Of a stretch of 64,000 bases of DNA, positions 7,571 to 15,149 are shown piece after piece; the first letter of the stretch is position 1, and each line of letters starts with the position of its first letter. Source of the stretch: Micromonospora cabrerizensis (GTDB lineage Bacteria; Actinomycetota; Actinomycetes; Mycobacteriales; Micromonosporaceae); assembly GCF_022230955.1 (NCBI RefSeq), contig NZ_JAKKFI010000057.1:1-64000 (forward strand). The letters are read 5' to 3'. Under the pieces are notes generated by a model. The model did not search any database. It was not told the DNA's origin and saw only the letters and a program-made list of their open reading frames with translations. The position numbers were made by a program, and so were the translations under genes.

Positions 7571-8026
7571 TCACCACGACCGGCCGGCCTCGGCGACCTC
7601 GGCGACGCGCAGCCGCCCGTCCACCAGGTGGTAGCGGGTCATTCGCAGCAACGCCGGCCGGTAGACGTGCACGCTGACCGCCGGCGCCGGGCCCCGGTTG
7701 GTCACCTGGTGCACGTGTCGGGGGCCGAAGCGGCGACCGGCGCCGGCGCTCAGCAGTCGTGGGCGCAACCGACCGGCGGCGACCGTCTCCTCGGTGAGCG
7801 CGCCGCTGACGACCCGGAACGCCCCGGCCGAGCCACCGTGGTCGTGCAGGTCGGTGCCCTGGCCGGGCAACCAGCTCAGTGCCCACACCTCGTGGTCGTC
7901 GCCGACGGCGAGGCGCGCGTACCAGCGCTCGGCGGGGTCGAAGCGCAGCGCGACCGGCCAGCCGGCCGGGTCGGCCCACCGGGCGGCGACGGTGAGCAGG
8001 TCGGGCTCCGGGCGGTGGTGCGTCAT
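7571..8026 (-). CDS. Cysteine dioxygenase-like cupin
   Basis: 151 residues with the cysteine dioxygenase type I pattern. The iron ligands are in LHDHGGSAGAF (His61, His63) and RHVHQVTN (His106), with the YRPAL and MTRY motifs near the end. The enzyme oxidises cysteine to cysteine sulfinate with O2. Length is slightly shorter than the bacterial norm of about 190 residues. The rhodanese gene follows, forming a small thiol/sulfur catabolic unit. An AT-rich region with palindromes (8066-8088) lies just upstream and probably holds its promoter and operator. Activity on other thiols, such as 3-mercaptopropionate, cannot be excluded. Confidence 0.85.
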   Translation of the reverse strand: MTHHRPEPDLLTVAARWADPAGWPVALRFDPAERWYARLAVGDDHEVWALSWLPGQGTDLHDHGGSAGAFRVVSGALTEETVAAGRLRPRLLSAGAGRRFGPRHVHQVTNRGPAPAVSVHVYRPALLRMTRYHLVDGRLRVAEVAEAGRSW

Positions 8027-8065
8027 GACGGTTCCTCGCGGGTCGTTCGGCGGGGTGCCCCCGTA

Positions 8066-8088
8066 CTTTAGACGGTAAAGCCTATAGG
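8066..8088. promoter_or_regulatory. Palindromic operator region upstream of cysteine dioxygenase
   Basis: In a sharply AT-rich island, CTTTA-GACGG-TAAAG (8066-8080) is a perfect inverted repeat with a 5-base spacer. It abuts the palindrome CCTATAGG (8081-8088). The island sits 40-62 bases before the cysteine dioxygenase start and is the likely promoter-operator. The regulator is unknown; sulfur-responsive Rrf2-type or TetR-type proteins are possibilities only. Confidence 0.5.
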
Positions 8089-8137
8089 TTTAGTAGGTAA
8101 TTCCACCTGCTGGGACGCAGGTCAGGTCCACCGTCGA

Positions 8138-8515
8138 TCAGCGCAGCACCGGCGGATCCACCCGGTAGCCGGGCAGCGAGGGCCACCGCACGGTCAGCAC
8201 CACCGACGCGCGCTCCGCGAACCAGGAGTGGTCCACCCCCCGACCCCACACCACGTAGTCGCCCGGCGCGGCCAGCCGCACCGTCCGGTCCGGCAGCTCG
8301 ACCCGGAAACACCCCTCCACGAGTACGAGCAGAGTGGTACGCCGCTCCCCGGTCGCCCACCGGGACCGGGCCTGCCCGGGCGGGTGCACTCCCCACTTCA
8401 CCTCGACGTCGGCACTGTGCCGGATCTCCCCCGGTGGCGCGAAGTGCCCGAGCAGCCAACCGGCGTTGGTGGCACCGTCGACACCCGCGTTGCCCACGTA
8501 CACCGTCTCGACCAT
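8138..8515 (-). CDS. Cupin-domain protein, signal-peptidase-I-like annotation family
   Basis: 125 residues forming one cupin barrel: VEVKWGVHPPGQARSRWATGERRTTLLVLVEGCFRVEL, then APGDYVVWGRGVDHSWFAERASVVLTVRWP. It has the GD-turn and a single His in the second motif but lacks the usual HxH pair of metal cupins, so it may bind ligand without metal. The ATG at 8515 follows GGGAGG. It is divergent from the ankyrin-repeat gene across a 63-bp gap. Role is unknown; the family is often named loosely in databases, so the product name should be read only as cupin. Confidence 0.75.
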   Translation of the reverse strand: MVETVYVGNAGVDGATNAGWLLGHFAPPGEIRHSADVEVKWGVHPPGQARSRWATGERRTTLLVLVEGCFRVELPDRTVRLAAPGDYVVWGRGVDHSWFAERASVVLTVRWPSLPGYRVDPPVLR

Positions 8516-8578
8516 CGGAACCTCCCCCAGCACACCGGCCGAGCAACCTATCAGGACCGCTGCGACTAACCTGGAGCG

Positions 8579-8971
8579 GTGACCGACCACCTCGACGCCG
8601 AGACGCTGGCGTTCGCGCACCGGATGTTCGACCTGGCCCGGGCCGGCTCCACCGAGGAGCTGGCCGCGCAGCTCGACGCCGGCCTGCCCGTCAACCTCAC
8701 CAACGACAAGGGCGACACGCTGCTGATCCTGGCCGCGTACCACGCCCACCCGGACACGGTGGCCGCCCTGCTGGATCGCGGCGCCGACCACACCCGGGCC
8801 AACGACCGGGGTCAGACCGCGCTGGCCGCCGCGGTCTTCCGCAGCAGCACCGAAGCGGTCCGCGCGCTCCTCGCCGCCGGCGCCGACCCGGCACACGGCA
8901 ACCCCTCGGCACTGGACACCGCGCAGTTCTTCGACCTGCCGGAGATGACAGAGCTGCTGCGCGCCGGCTGA
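8579..8971 (+). CDS. Ankyrin-repeat protein
   Basis: 130 residues with about three ankyrin repeats: TLLILAAYHAHPDTVAALLDRGADH, QTALAAAVFRSSTEAVRALLAAGADP, and a partial capping repeat ALDTAQFFDLPEMTELL. Ankyrin repeats bind protein partners. The start is the GTG at 8579 preceded closely by GGAG. The gene is followed 32 bases later by the DUF3500 gene in the same direction, so the two may be cotranscribed. Cytoplasmic, no signal peptide. Confidence 0.9.
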   Translation: MTDHLDAETLAFAHRMFDLARAGSTEELAAQLDAGLPVNLTNDKGDTLLILAAYHAHPDTVAALLDRGADHTRANDRGQTALAAAVFRSSTEAVRALLAAGADPAHGNPSALDTAQFFDLPEMTELLRAG

Positions 8972-9003
8972 CACCGGCGTCGGCGTGCCGGTATACAGGG
9001 TCG

Positions 9004-9951
9004 GTGGAAGATCCCCTGCCCGAGCAGATGAGGGCCGCCAGCACCACGCTGCTGGCCGCGCTCGACCCCGCCGCCCGCGACAGCGCCGTGCACCCGTTCG
9101 ACGACGAGTCGTCCCGACGCTGGCTGGAGTACCGCCCTCGACCCCGGCCCGGCGTCTGCCTCGCCGCGCTCGACGTCGCTGGCCGCAAGGCCGCGCACCG
9201 GCTGCTGGCCACCGCGCTCAGCCCCTCGGCGTACGCGCAGGCGATGGCGATCATCGCGCTGGAGGAGGTGCTGGACCGGGCCGAGGGCTGGCACCGCGGG
9301 CGGCACAGCGGCGACTACTGGGTGGCCGTGTTCGGTGACCCGGCACGCGACGACCGCTGGGCGTGGCGGCTCGAAGGGCACCACCTGTCGGTGAACATGA
9401 CCGTGGTGGACGGTCAGGTCTCCCCCGCCCCGATCTTCTTCGGCGCCAACCCGGCGGCGGTCCGCTACGCCGGCCGCCCGGTCTCCCGCCCACTCGGCAT
9501 CGAGGAGGACCTGGGCCGGGCACTGCTCGACGCGATCGGGCCCGCCGAACGGGCCGCCGCGATCATCGCCGACGAGGCGCCCGCGGACATCATCAGCGCC
9601 ACCCGCGGACAGGTCGACGCCCCGCTGGAACCGCTGGGCGTGCCGTCCGACCGGTTGGGGCCGACCGGCCGCGCACTGCTCGACCAGGTGGTCGCGCTCT
9701 ACCTGGACCGGCTGCCACCCGAACTGGCCATCCGCGAGGCACGCCGACTGGACGCCGGCCGGCTGCACTTCGCCTGGGCCGGCCCGACCCACCCCGGGCA
9801 GCGGCACTACTACCGGGTGCAGGGCGAGGATCTGCTGATCGAGTACGACAACACCAGCGCGGACGGCAACCACGCCCACACCGTGCTCCGCCGCCCCGCC
9901 AGCGACTTCGGCGCCGACATCCTGGCAACCCACCACCAAGACCACCACTAA
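9004..9951 (+). CDS. DUF3500 family protein
   Basis: About 315 residues from the GTG at 9004 (VEDPLPEQMRAAS). It shows the DUF3500 features WLEYRPRPRPGVCL, a central GDYWVAVFGDP...WAWRLEGHHLSVNMT with GQVSPAPIFFGANPA, and a C-terminal FAWAGPTHPGQRHYYRVQGEDLLIEYDNT. The HHxxxN and YDNTxxxGNHxH pieces are conserved polar runs that could bind metal or phosphate, but no activity is established. Frames reading further upstream overlap the ankyrin gene and lack a ribosome site. Confidence 0.85.
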   Translation: MEDPLPEQMRAASTTLLAALDPAARDSAVHPFDDESSRRWLEYRPRPRPGVCLAALDVAGRKAAHRLLATALSPSAYAQAMAIIALEEVLDRAEGWHRGRHSGDYWVAVFGDPARDDRWAWRLEGHHLSVNMTVVDGQVSPAPIFFGANPAAVRYAGRPVSRPLGIEEDLGRALLDAIGPAERAAAIIADEAPADIISATRGQVDAPLEPLGVPSDRLGPTGRALLDQVVALYLDRLPPELAIREARRLDAGRLHFAWAGPTHPGQRHYYRVQGEDLLIEYDNTSADGNHAHTVLRRPASDFGADILATHHQDHH

Positions 9952-9989
9952 CCCCTACCCCCATCCCGCCCTCGCCCCCGCCCTCGCCC

Positions 9990-10021
9990 GGCCCCGGCCC
10001 CGGCCCCGGCCCCGGCCCCGG
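9990..10021. repeat. (GGCCCC)n simple repeat
   Basis: About five tandem GGCCCC units directly before the stem-loop element at 10021. It is a low-complexity GC tract between the end of the DUF3500 gene and the convergent methyltransferase gene. Confidence 0.8.
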
Positions 10022-10095
10022 TCGATCATGGAGTTGTGGTGGGCGGCTTGGGCGGGTGCGCCACTTTTGTGAGGCACCACAAGTCCATGATCGAC
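10021..10095. repeat. REP-like stem-loop element, family A copy 1
   Basis: The arms 10021-10041 and 10075-10095 are inverted repeats matching at 20 of 21 positions, built on CGATCATGGA(G/C)TTGTGGTG. The loop contains CACTTTTGTGAGG. A diverged second copy is at 62324-62397. The arms meet between convergent genes, so it may also act as a transcription terminator. Confidence 0.85.
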
Positions 10096-10170
10096 GCGGT
10101 CAGGGCCGGCGCGGTCAGGGCCGGCGCGGTCAGGGCCGGCGCGGTCAGGGCCGGCGCGGTCAGGGCCGGG
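10096..10170. repeat. 15-bp tandem repeat, five units
   Basis: GCGGTCAGGGCCGGC repeated five times without interruption, the last unit ending in G. The fifth unit runs into the stop codon of the methyltransferase gene (10160-10162), so repeat expansion could extend or shift that C-terminus. Confidence 0.95.
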
Positions 10171-10919
10171 TGGCCTCGATGAGGAAGCGTTGGGCGTGGG
10201 CGGTGAAGGGGCCCTCGGTGGTGATGCGGTCGTGCAGGGCCAGGAGTTGTTCGCGGTAGCGGTCCACGGTGAACCCGGGCACCGTCCAGATCACCTTGCG
10301 CAGGAACCAGACCACCGCGCCGATGTCGGAGAAGGTCGCCCGCAGGGCGGCCCGGCGCAGGTCCACCACCCGCAGACCAGCTGCCTCGGCGGCGGTGGCC
10401 GCGTGTTCGGGATGCCGCTGGGCCGGCGGCGGCAGCGGACCGAGGATCGCCTCACTCAACTCCCGCATGGTGCCCGCCCCGATCTGCTGGGACAGGAACG
10501 TCCCGCCCGGCCGCAGCACCCGAGCGGTCTGCACCCAGTCGGTACGCACCGGATGCCGGCTGACCACCAGGTCGAAGGACTCGTCGCGGAAGGGCAGCGG
10601 CCCGTCCGGGTCGACCGCCACCACCGTCGCACCCACCCGGCGCAGGGTGTGTCGGGCAACCTGCACGTTGGGTGGCCAGCCCTCGGTGGCCGTGAGCAGC
10701 TTCGGCGGATGCGGCACCTCGGCGAGCACCTCACCGCCGCCGGTGTCCACGTCCAGAGCGGTGGTGGCGCGCGCCATCCGATCGGCGACCAGCCGGGCGT
10801 ACGCCCAGGGTGGGCGCTCCTCGGTGGCCCGGCCGGACAGCCAGTCGAAGCCCCAACCGTCGATCGGCGCGGCGGCTGCCTGCGCGATCAACTCATCGGC
10901 GTCCCGTAGATTGGTCATG
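10160..10919 (-). CDS. SAM-dependent methyltransferase (Methyltransf_11-like)
   Basis: 252 residues from MTNLRDADELIAQ. It has a Rossmann-type methyltransferase core: motif I as TALDVDTGGGEVLAEV, motif II acidic residue in VVAVDPDG, and the post-motif PFRDESFDLVVSRHPVRTDW, followed by RVLRPGGTFLSQQIG. Small-molecule class I enzymes of this layout include rRNA large-subunit-like and biosynthetic methyltransferases; the substrate is not deducible. The C-terminus encodes FLIEATRP, ending within the 15-bp repeat array. It is convergent with DUF3500 and shows no obvious operon partner. Confidence 0.83.
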
Positions 10920-11067
10920 GCGGTCAGCCTCACCGGCCGGCCACCCCGCCGGCAACTCATTTGCGCCCGCCACCGACCGTCGGACGGGTCGGGTCACGGG
11001 CCGGCGGCGTGGGCCGGCGGCGTGCGCCGGTGGTGCCGTGCCGAAACCGCCGTGCCGGCTGTGCGCC

Positions 11068-11559
11068 TCAGGGGCGCGGGCGGACGATCTCTGCGGTGGC
11101 ACCGGCGAGCGCGTCGAGGCCGCCGGTCTCGGAACGGCCGGCGTCGAACTGGCGCATCAGCCGGGCGCCCAGGTGCACGCCGACGCCACCGGCGGCCAGC
11201 GCGACCAGCTCGGTGATCAGGATCGCGGCCGACGCGCCGTGCTCCGGTGACTGCGACCGGACCAGGCAGGTGAGCAGGAACATCCCGGCCATCACCGCGT
11301 TCACCAGGTTGAAGGCGACTGCTGTGCGGCGGGTGCGGTCGACCGGTACGTCCCACAGGTCGACCATGCCGGCCACCGCGGTCAGCGCCGCGGCGACGAG
11401 GGCGGCGACGCCCGTCCAGTAGCCGACCTCGCCGAGGAACGCCGGCCCGCCGATGACATCGGTGAGGTCGAAGACGGTGGCGCTGACGAAGAGCCCGAGC
11501 GGGAACGTGACCAGCATCGGTTGGATCGGGTGGCCCTGCACTCGCAGCCGGCTCTGCAT
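11068..11559 (-). CDS. DUF2231 integral membrane protein
   Basis: 163 residues, starting MQSRLRVQGHPIQPMLVTFPLGLF, the DUF2231 signature N-terminus. Four hydrophobic helices follow at roughly residues 15-35, 42-65, 85-105 and 115-140. The conserved HPIHP-like motif appears here as HPIQP. DUF2231 proteins are small membrane proteins of unknown role, sometimes linked to redox or haem proteins. The ATG at 11559 follows GGGAGG. A full SigB/SigF-like promoter lies 42 bases upstream. Confidence 0.88.
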   Translation of the reverse strand: MQSRLRVQGHPIQPMLVTFPLGLFVSATVFDLTDVIGGPAFLGEVGYWTGVAALVAAALTAVAGMVDLWDVPVDRTRRTAVAFNLVNAVMAGMFLLTCLVRSQSPEHGASAAILITELVALAAGGVGVHLGARLMRQFDAGRSETGGLDALAGATAEIVRPRP

Positions 11560-11600
11560 CGGTCCTCCCCCGGGTCGGCGCAGCTCACCTGACCAGAGTG

Positions 11601-11626
11601 CTACCCGAGCCCGGTCGGGACGAAAC
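11601..11626 (-). promoter_or_regulatory. SigB/SigF-like promoter for the DUF2231 gene
   Basis: On the minus strand GTTT, 16 bases, GGGTAG, ending 41 bases before the DUF2231 ATG. It is a full match to the stress sigma consensus. Confidence 0.72.
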
Positions 11627-11697
11627 GACGCCGCCCGACTCGCCGCCGAAAGGGAGAACGGGCACCGCCGCGGGAACGGGCACCCGGCCCAAGGTGC

Positions 11698-11776
11698 TTG
11701 ATCGACTCGAGATTCAGGAAACCGGGCCATCCAAGGGCCCCGGACACCCCGACATCAAGGAACCCGAGTCGATCAA
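11698..11776. repeat. Dispersed palindromic element, family B copy 1
   Basis: The ends TTGATCGACTCGAG and CGAGTCGATCAA are inverted. The right half contains CCGGACACCCCGACATCAAGG, shared almost exactly with the element at 37306-37382, while the left half has diverged. It lies between the DUF2231 promoter and the end of the ANTAR gene. It fits a dispersed intergenic repeat family. Confidence 0.75.
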
Positions 11777-11826
11777 CGCCGAGTGCCGGCAAACACCGAG
11801 CCGGGCGGGCCGCGACACGCGGTCGG

Positions 11827-12567
11827 TCAGGCGTCGCGAGGGCGGGAGACCGTCCGGACCAGTCGCTCGGCCACCTCGCGAAGCGGGATGTCCAACGACG
11901 ACGCGGCGGTGCGCAGCACGTCGAGGGCTTCGGCTGGCGGGCACCCGCGCTGAGTCATGATCACCCCGACGGCCTGGCCGACCACCCCGTCGTGCAGCAG
12001 TGCGGCGTCCTGCTCGCTGGCGAGCGTGAGGTGCCGCTTGCGGTCGCGGACGGCCGCCAGCAGCAGGCCGGCGTGTTCGGCGAGCAGCATCGCGGTCAAC
12101 TGGTGTTGCGGGGTCAGCAGCTCCGGTGAGGCGGCGTAGAGGTTGATCGCGCCGATCACCTGGTCGTCGATGTCCACCGGGGCGGAGATGACCCCGCGGA
12201 CGCCGAGATCACGGGCGCGTGCCGTCCAGACCGGCCAGCGGGTCTCACCGGCCAGGTCGGCGGCGAGGATCATCTCGCGGCGTTGGACAGCGCTCATCGC
12301 CGGTGAGTCCGGACCGTGCCGCAGGTCGTCCAGCCCGGCCAGTCGCTCGTCGGAGGCGGCCACGCCGGCCGGTTCGCCGGCACGCAGGGCGGTGAACCCG
12401 CACCAACGCACCCCGGCGACCGCGTCCCGGGTGACCCGGACGAGCGCCAGCAGCGCCTCATCGAAATCGGTCAGGGCGATCAGGCCGGCGGTCAGCTCCC
12501 GCAACAGGGCCGCGGTTTCCAGGACACCGAGGGTCTGGACCACCGGCTCCCGCGTGTCGAGGTTCAC
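11827..12567 (-). CDS. GAF-ANTAR RNA-binding regulator
   Basis: 246 residues. A GAF sensor domain at about residues 30-170 (including CGFTALRAGEP and APVDIDDQVIGAINLYA) is followed by a C-terminal ANTAR domain (LHDGVVGQAVGVIMTQRGCPPAEALDVLRTAASSLDIPLREVAERLV). ANTAR proteins bind dual-hairpin RNA and prevent transcription termination. A stress-type promoter lies 95 bases upstream, so its synthesis is probably SigB-like dependent. The ligand for the GAF domain is unknown, and no target dual hairpin was identified in the window. Confidence 0.92.
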   Translation of the reverse strand: MNLDTREPVVQTLGVLETAALLRELTAGLIALTDFDEALLALVRVTRDAVAGVRWCGFTALRAGEPAGVAASDERLAGLDDLRHGPDSPAMSAVQRREMILAADLAGETRWPVWTARARDLGVRGVISAPVDIDDQVIGAINLYAASPELLTPQHQLTAMLLAEHAGLLLAAVRDRKRHLTLASEQDAALLHDGVVGQAVGVIMTQRGCPPAEALDVLRTAASSLDIPLREVAERLVRTVSRPRDA

Positions 12568-12661
12568 GGGTTCGCAGCCTCCGTGCGCGCTCGCACCCGC
12601 CCCACGCTCATCGTCACCTGTGTCATCGTCTGCTCTCTCCCGACTCGACCGACCAGCCCTA

Positions 12662-12687
12662 CTACCCGGGGAAACCCGGGTCGAAAC
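12662..12687 (-). promoter_or_regulatory. SigB/SigF-like promoter for the GAF-ANTAR gene
   Basis: On the minus strand GTTT, 16 bases, GGGTAG, a full consensus match. The spacer is itself an inverted repeat (ACCCGGG-n-CCCGGGT), so a second protein could bind there. Confidence 0.72.
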
Positions 12688-12696
12688 GGCGTAAAT

Positions 12697-12736
12697 CGGG
12701 GCCCCTGCCGCACGTGGACGTACGACAGGGGCCCCG
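12697..12736 (-). terminator. Terminator hairpin after secA2
   Basis: CGGGGCCCCTG pairs with CAGGGGCCCCG around an 18-base loop, just after the secA2 stop codon. The strong stem has no U-run. Confidence 0.75.
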
Positions 12737-12746
12737 AAGGCCCACG

Positions 12747-15038
12747 TCAGCGCGGGGCGCCGCTGAGTCGCCGGCCGATCGACGCGATCAACCGGTCCAG
12801 CTCGGACCCGAACGGGTTGTCGTGCACCAGGTACGTCCAGGTGGCGGTGGGCCGGACCAGGGTGCCGTCGTCGGGCTGCCAGTCCTCATCGAATTCGGTC
12901 TCGGTGAAGGTGGCGATGGTGCGGGCCTCGATCTCCGGGATCAGGTCGTTGAACGCCGGCACGGCCGCCCGGTGGAACTCGTCCAGCGGGTCGAGCCGGC
13001 CCAGCGCGCGCAGGTGCACGCCCTCGCGGACCTCCGACAACTCGGCCAGGTGCTCGGCCCAGAGCCGGTCCAGGTGGAAGAGCGCGATCGAGCGGGCCGC
13101 ACGGGCGAGCAGGTCCTCGTCCATCTCGCCGGCCTTCTCGGGCTCCTTCTCCAGCAGCATCACGGCGGCCACGTCGCTGGTCAGCAACCGCTCGCGACGG
13201 GCGGCGAGGGCCTTACGCTGCTGCTCGATCACCACGCTGTAGCGCCAGGTGTTGCGGTGGATCTCGTGGTTGACGCCCTCGGCGACCCGCTGGGCGTGCT
13301 CCACCGCGTAGTCGACCTGCTCGTCGGTCACCAGGCCGTCGGCGTTCATCCGCGGCGACGCCGGCACCGAGTCGGCGGCGTGCCGGACGACCAGGTCGTC
13401 CTCCAGGCTGACGAAGAAGACCGAGCCACCCGGGTCGCCCTGCCGGCCGGCGCGACCCCGCAACTGGTCGTCCACGCGGCGGCTGTCGTGCCGGCCGCTG
13501 CCGATCACGTAGAGGCCGCCCAGCTCGGTGACCCGCTCCTGGTCGCGTTGGTCGCTGCCGCCCAGGCGGATGTCGACGCCCCGGCCGGCCATCTGGGTGG
13601 AGACGGTCACCGCGCCGTACGCGCCGGCCTCGGCGATGATCGCCGCTTCCTCGTCGTCGTTCTTGGCGTTCAGCACGACGCAGGGCACCCCGGCCGCGTT
13701 CAGACCGGCGGCCAGGCCCTCGGACTCCTTGACGTCCAACGTGCCGACCAGCACCGGCCGCCCCTTGGCGTGCCAGCGCTGGATCTCGTCGATCAGCGCC
13801 TCGTCCTTCTCCGCCCGGGTGGCGTAGATGCGGTCCGACTCGTCCTCACGGATGCACGGGGTGTTGGGCGGGATCACCGCGACCTCGAGACCGAAGAACT
13901 CCCGCAGCTGGTCGCCGACCAGCACCGCCGTGGCGGTCATGCCGCAGACCTTCGGGTAGAGCGCGATGTACGCCTGCATGGCGATCGTGCCCAGCACCTC
14001 GCCCTCGGCGGTGGCGTCCAGGCCCTCCTTGGCCTCGACCGCGGCCTGGAGCCCGTCGGGCCAGCGGCGGCGCTGGGCCACCCGGCCGCGCATCTCGTCG
14101 ACCAGCTCGACCGAGCCGTCCCGGACGATGTAATCCACGTCACGGTGCAGCAGGGCGTGCGCGTGCAGCGCCACGTTGACCGCGGAGAGCTGCTCGACGT
14201 GCTCCTCGTCGTACAGGTCGATGCCGAGCTTGGCCTCGATGGCAGCCAGGCCGGCGGAGGTGAACGCCACGCTGCGGCCGTCGTCCGCGACCGTGTAGTG
14301 CTTGCCCTTGCGCAGGCCACGCACCAGGGCGGCGGCGGCGTGCACCGGGTCCTGCTCGCCCGGCACGGCGCCGGCCAGGACCATCGGCACCCGAGCCTCG
14401 TCGATCATGATCGAGTCGGCCTCGTCGACGATCGCGGTGGTCAGGGCCGGTTGCACCCGGTCCTCCACGTCGGTGACCAGCTGGTCGCGCAGGTAGTCGA
14501 AGCCCGCCTCGCTGACCGAGACGTAGGTGACGTCGCAGGCGTACGCGGCACGCCGCTCCTGCGGGGTGGAGGCCTCGTTGACCCAGCCGACGGTGAGGCC
14601 GAGCAGGGTGTAGACCGGCTCCATCCACTGGGCGTCGCGGCGGGCCAGGTAGTCGTTGATGGTGAGCACGTGCACCGGGCCGTTGCCGAGCCGGACGTGC
14701 CCGTACGCGGCGATCGTGGCGGTGAGTGTCTTGCCCTCACCGGTGGCCATCTCGGCGACCTTGCCGGACAGCAGCGACATCGCGCCGAGCAGCTGCACGT
14801 CGTACGGCCGCTGGTCGAGGCCCCGGCGGGCGGCCTCGCGGCCGACCGCGCAGATCTCCTCGTAACCGGTGGCGGCACCTGCGGCCTCGGTCAGCTCGGC
14901 GTCGTCCAGCGCGGCGAGCTCGTCCTCGCGCGCCTCGACAGCCGGCAGCAGCTTCTCCAGTGGAGCAAGATCCACGGTCGAGCCGGGGCGCTGGAGGAAC
15001 CGCCGGAACTTGCTCTTGAACCGTTGCGACACACCCAT
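12747..15038 (-). CDS. secA2: Accessory Sec translocase ATPase SecA2
   Basis: 763 residues, shorter than housekeeping SecA (over 900) and lacking the C-terminal zinc-binding tail, which is typical of actinobacterial SecA2. The Walker A-like loop MATGEGKT, the HVLTINDYLARRDA segment, DEADSIMIDEARVP and the later QMAGRGVDIRLGG with GRAGRQGDPG of the second motor domain are all intact. SecA2 drives export of a restricted set of proteins together with SecYEG. The ATG at 15038 is preferred over an upstream TTG three codons earlier. It is followed by a strong terminator and preceded by an ABC exporter gene on the same strand. Confidence 0.92.
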   Translation of the reverse strand: MGVSQRFKSKFRRFLQRPGSTVDLAPLEKLLPAVEAREDELAALDDAELTEAAGAATGYEEICAVGREAARRGLDQRPYDVQLLGAMSLLSGKVAEMATGEGKTLTATIAAYGHVRLGNGPVHVLTINDYLARRDAQWMEPVYTLLGLTVGWVNEASTPQERRAAYACDVTYVSVSEAGFDYLRDQLVTDVEDRVQPALTTAIVDEADSIMIDEARVPMVLAGAVPGEQDPVHAAAALVRGLRKGKHYTVADDGRSVAFTSAGLAAIEAKLGIDLYDEEHVEQLSAVNVALHAHALLHRDVDYIVRDGSVELVDEMRGRVAQRRRWPDGLQAAVEAKEGLDATAEGEVLGTIAMQAYIALYPKVCGMTATAVLVGDQLREFFGLEVAVIPPNTPCIREDESDRIYATRAEKDEALIDEIQRWHAKGRPVLVGTLDVKESEGLAAGLNAAGVPCVVLNAKNDDEEAAIIAEAGAYGAVTVSTQMAGRGVDIRLGGSDQRDQERVTELGGLYVIGSGRHDSRRVDDQLRGRAGRQGDPGGSVFFVSLEDDLVVRHAADSVPASPRMNADGLVTDEQVDYAVEHAQRVAEGVNHEIHRNTWRYSVVIEQQRKALAARRERLLTSDVAAVMLLEKEPEKAGEMDEDLLARAARSIALFHLDRLWAEHLAELSEVREGVHLRALGRLDPLDEFHRAAVPAFNDLIPEIEARTIATFTETEFDEDWQPDDGTLVRPTATWTYLVHDNPFGSELDRLIASIGRRLSGAPR

Positions 15039-15149
15039 GAGCGGCAACGGTACGCGATTCCGGCCGGCTTGCGCGGCCCGGCTGCCGGCAAGTCGACCCC
15101 GAACGCAGAGAGCACGCCGACCCCGAACGGAGGGAGCAGGTCGACCCGG

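Noticed and set aside
8138..8515. Signal-peptidase or lipid-transfer role for the small cupin
   Set aside because: No signal or catalytic motif is present. Only the cupin fold can be supported.
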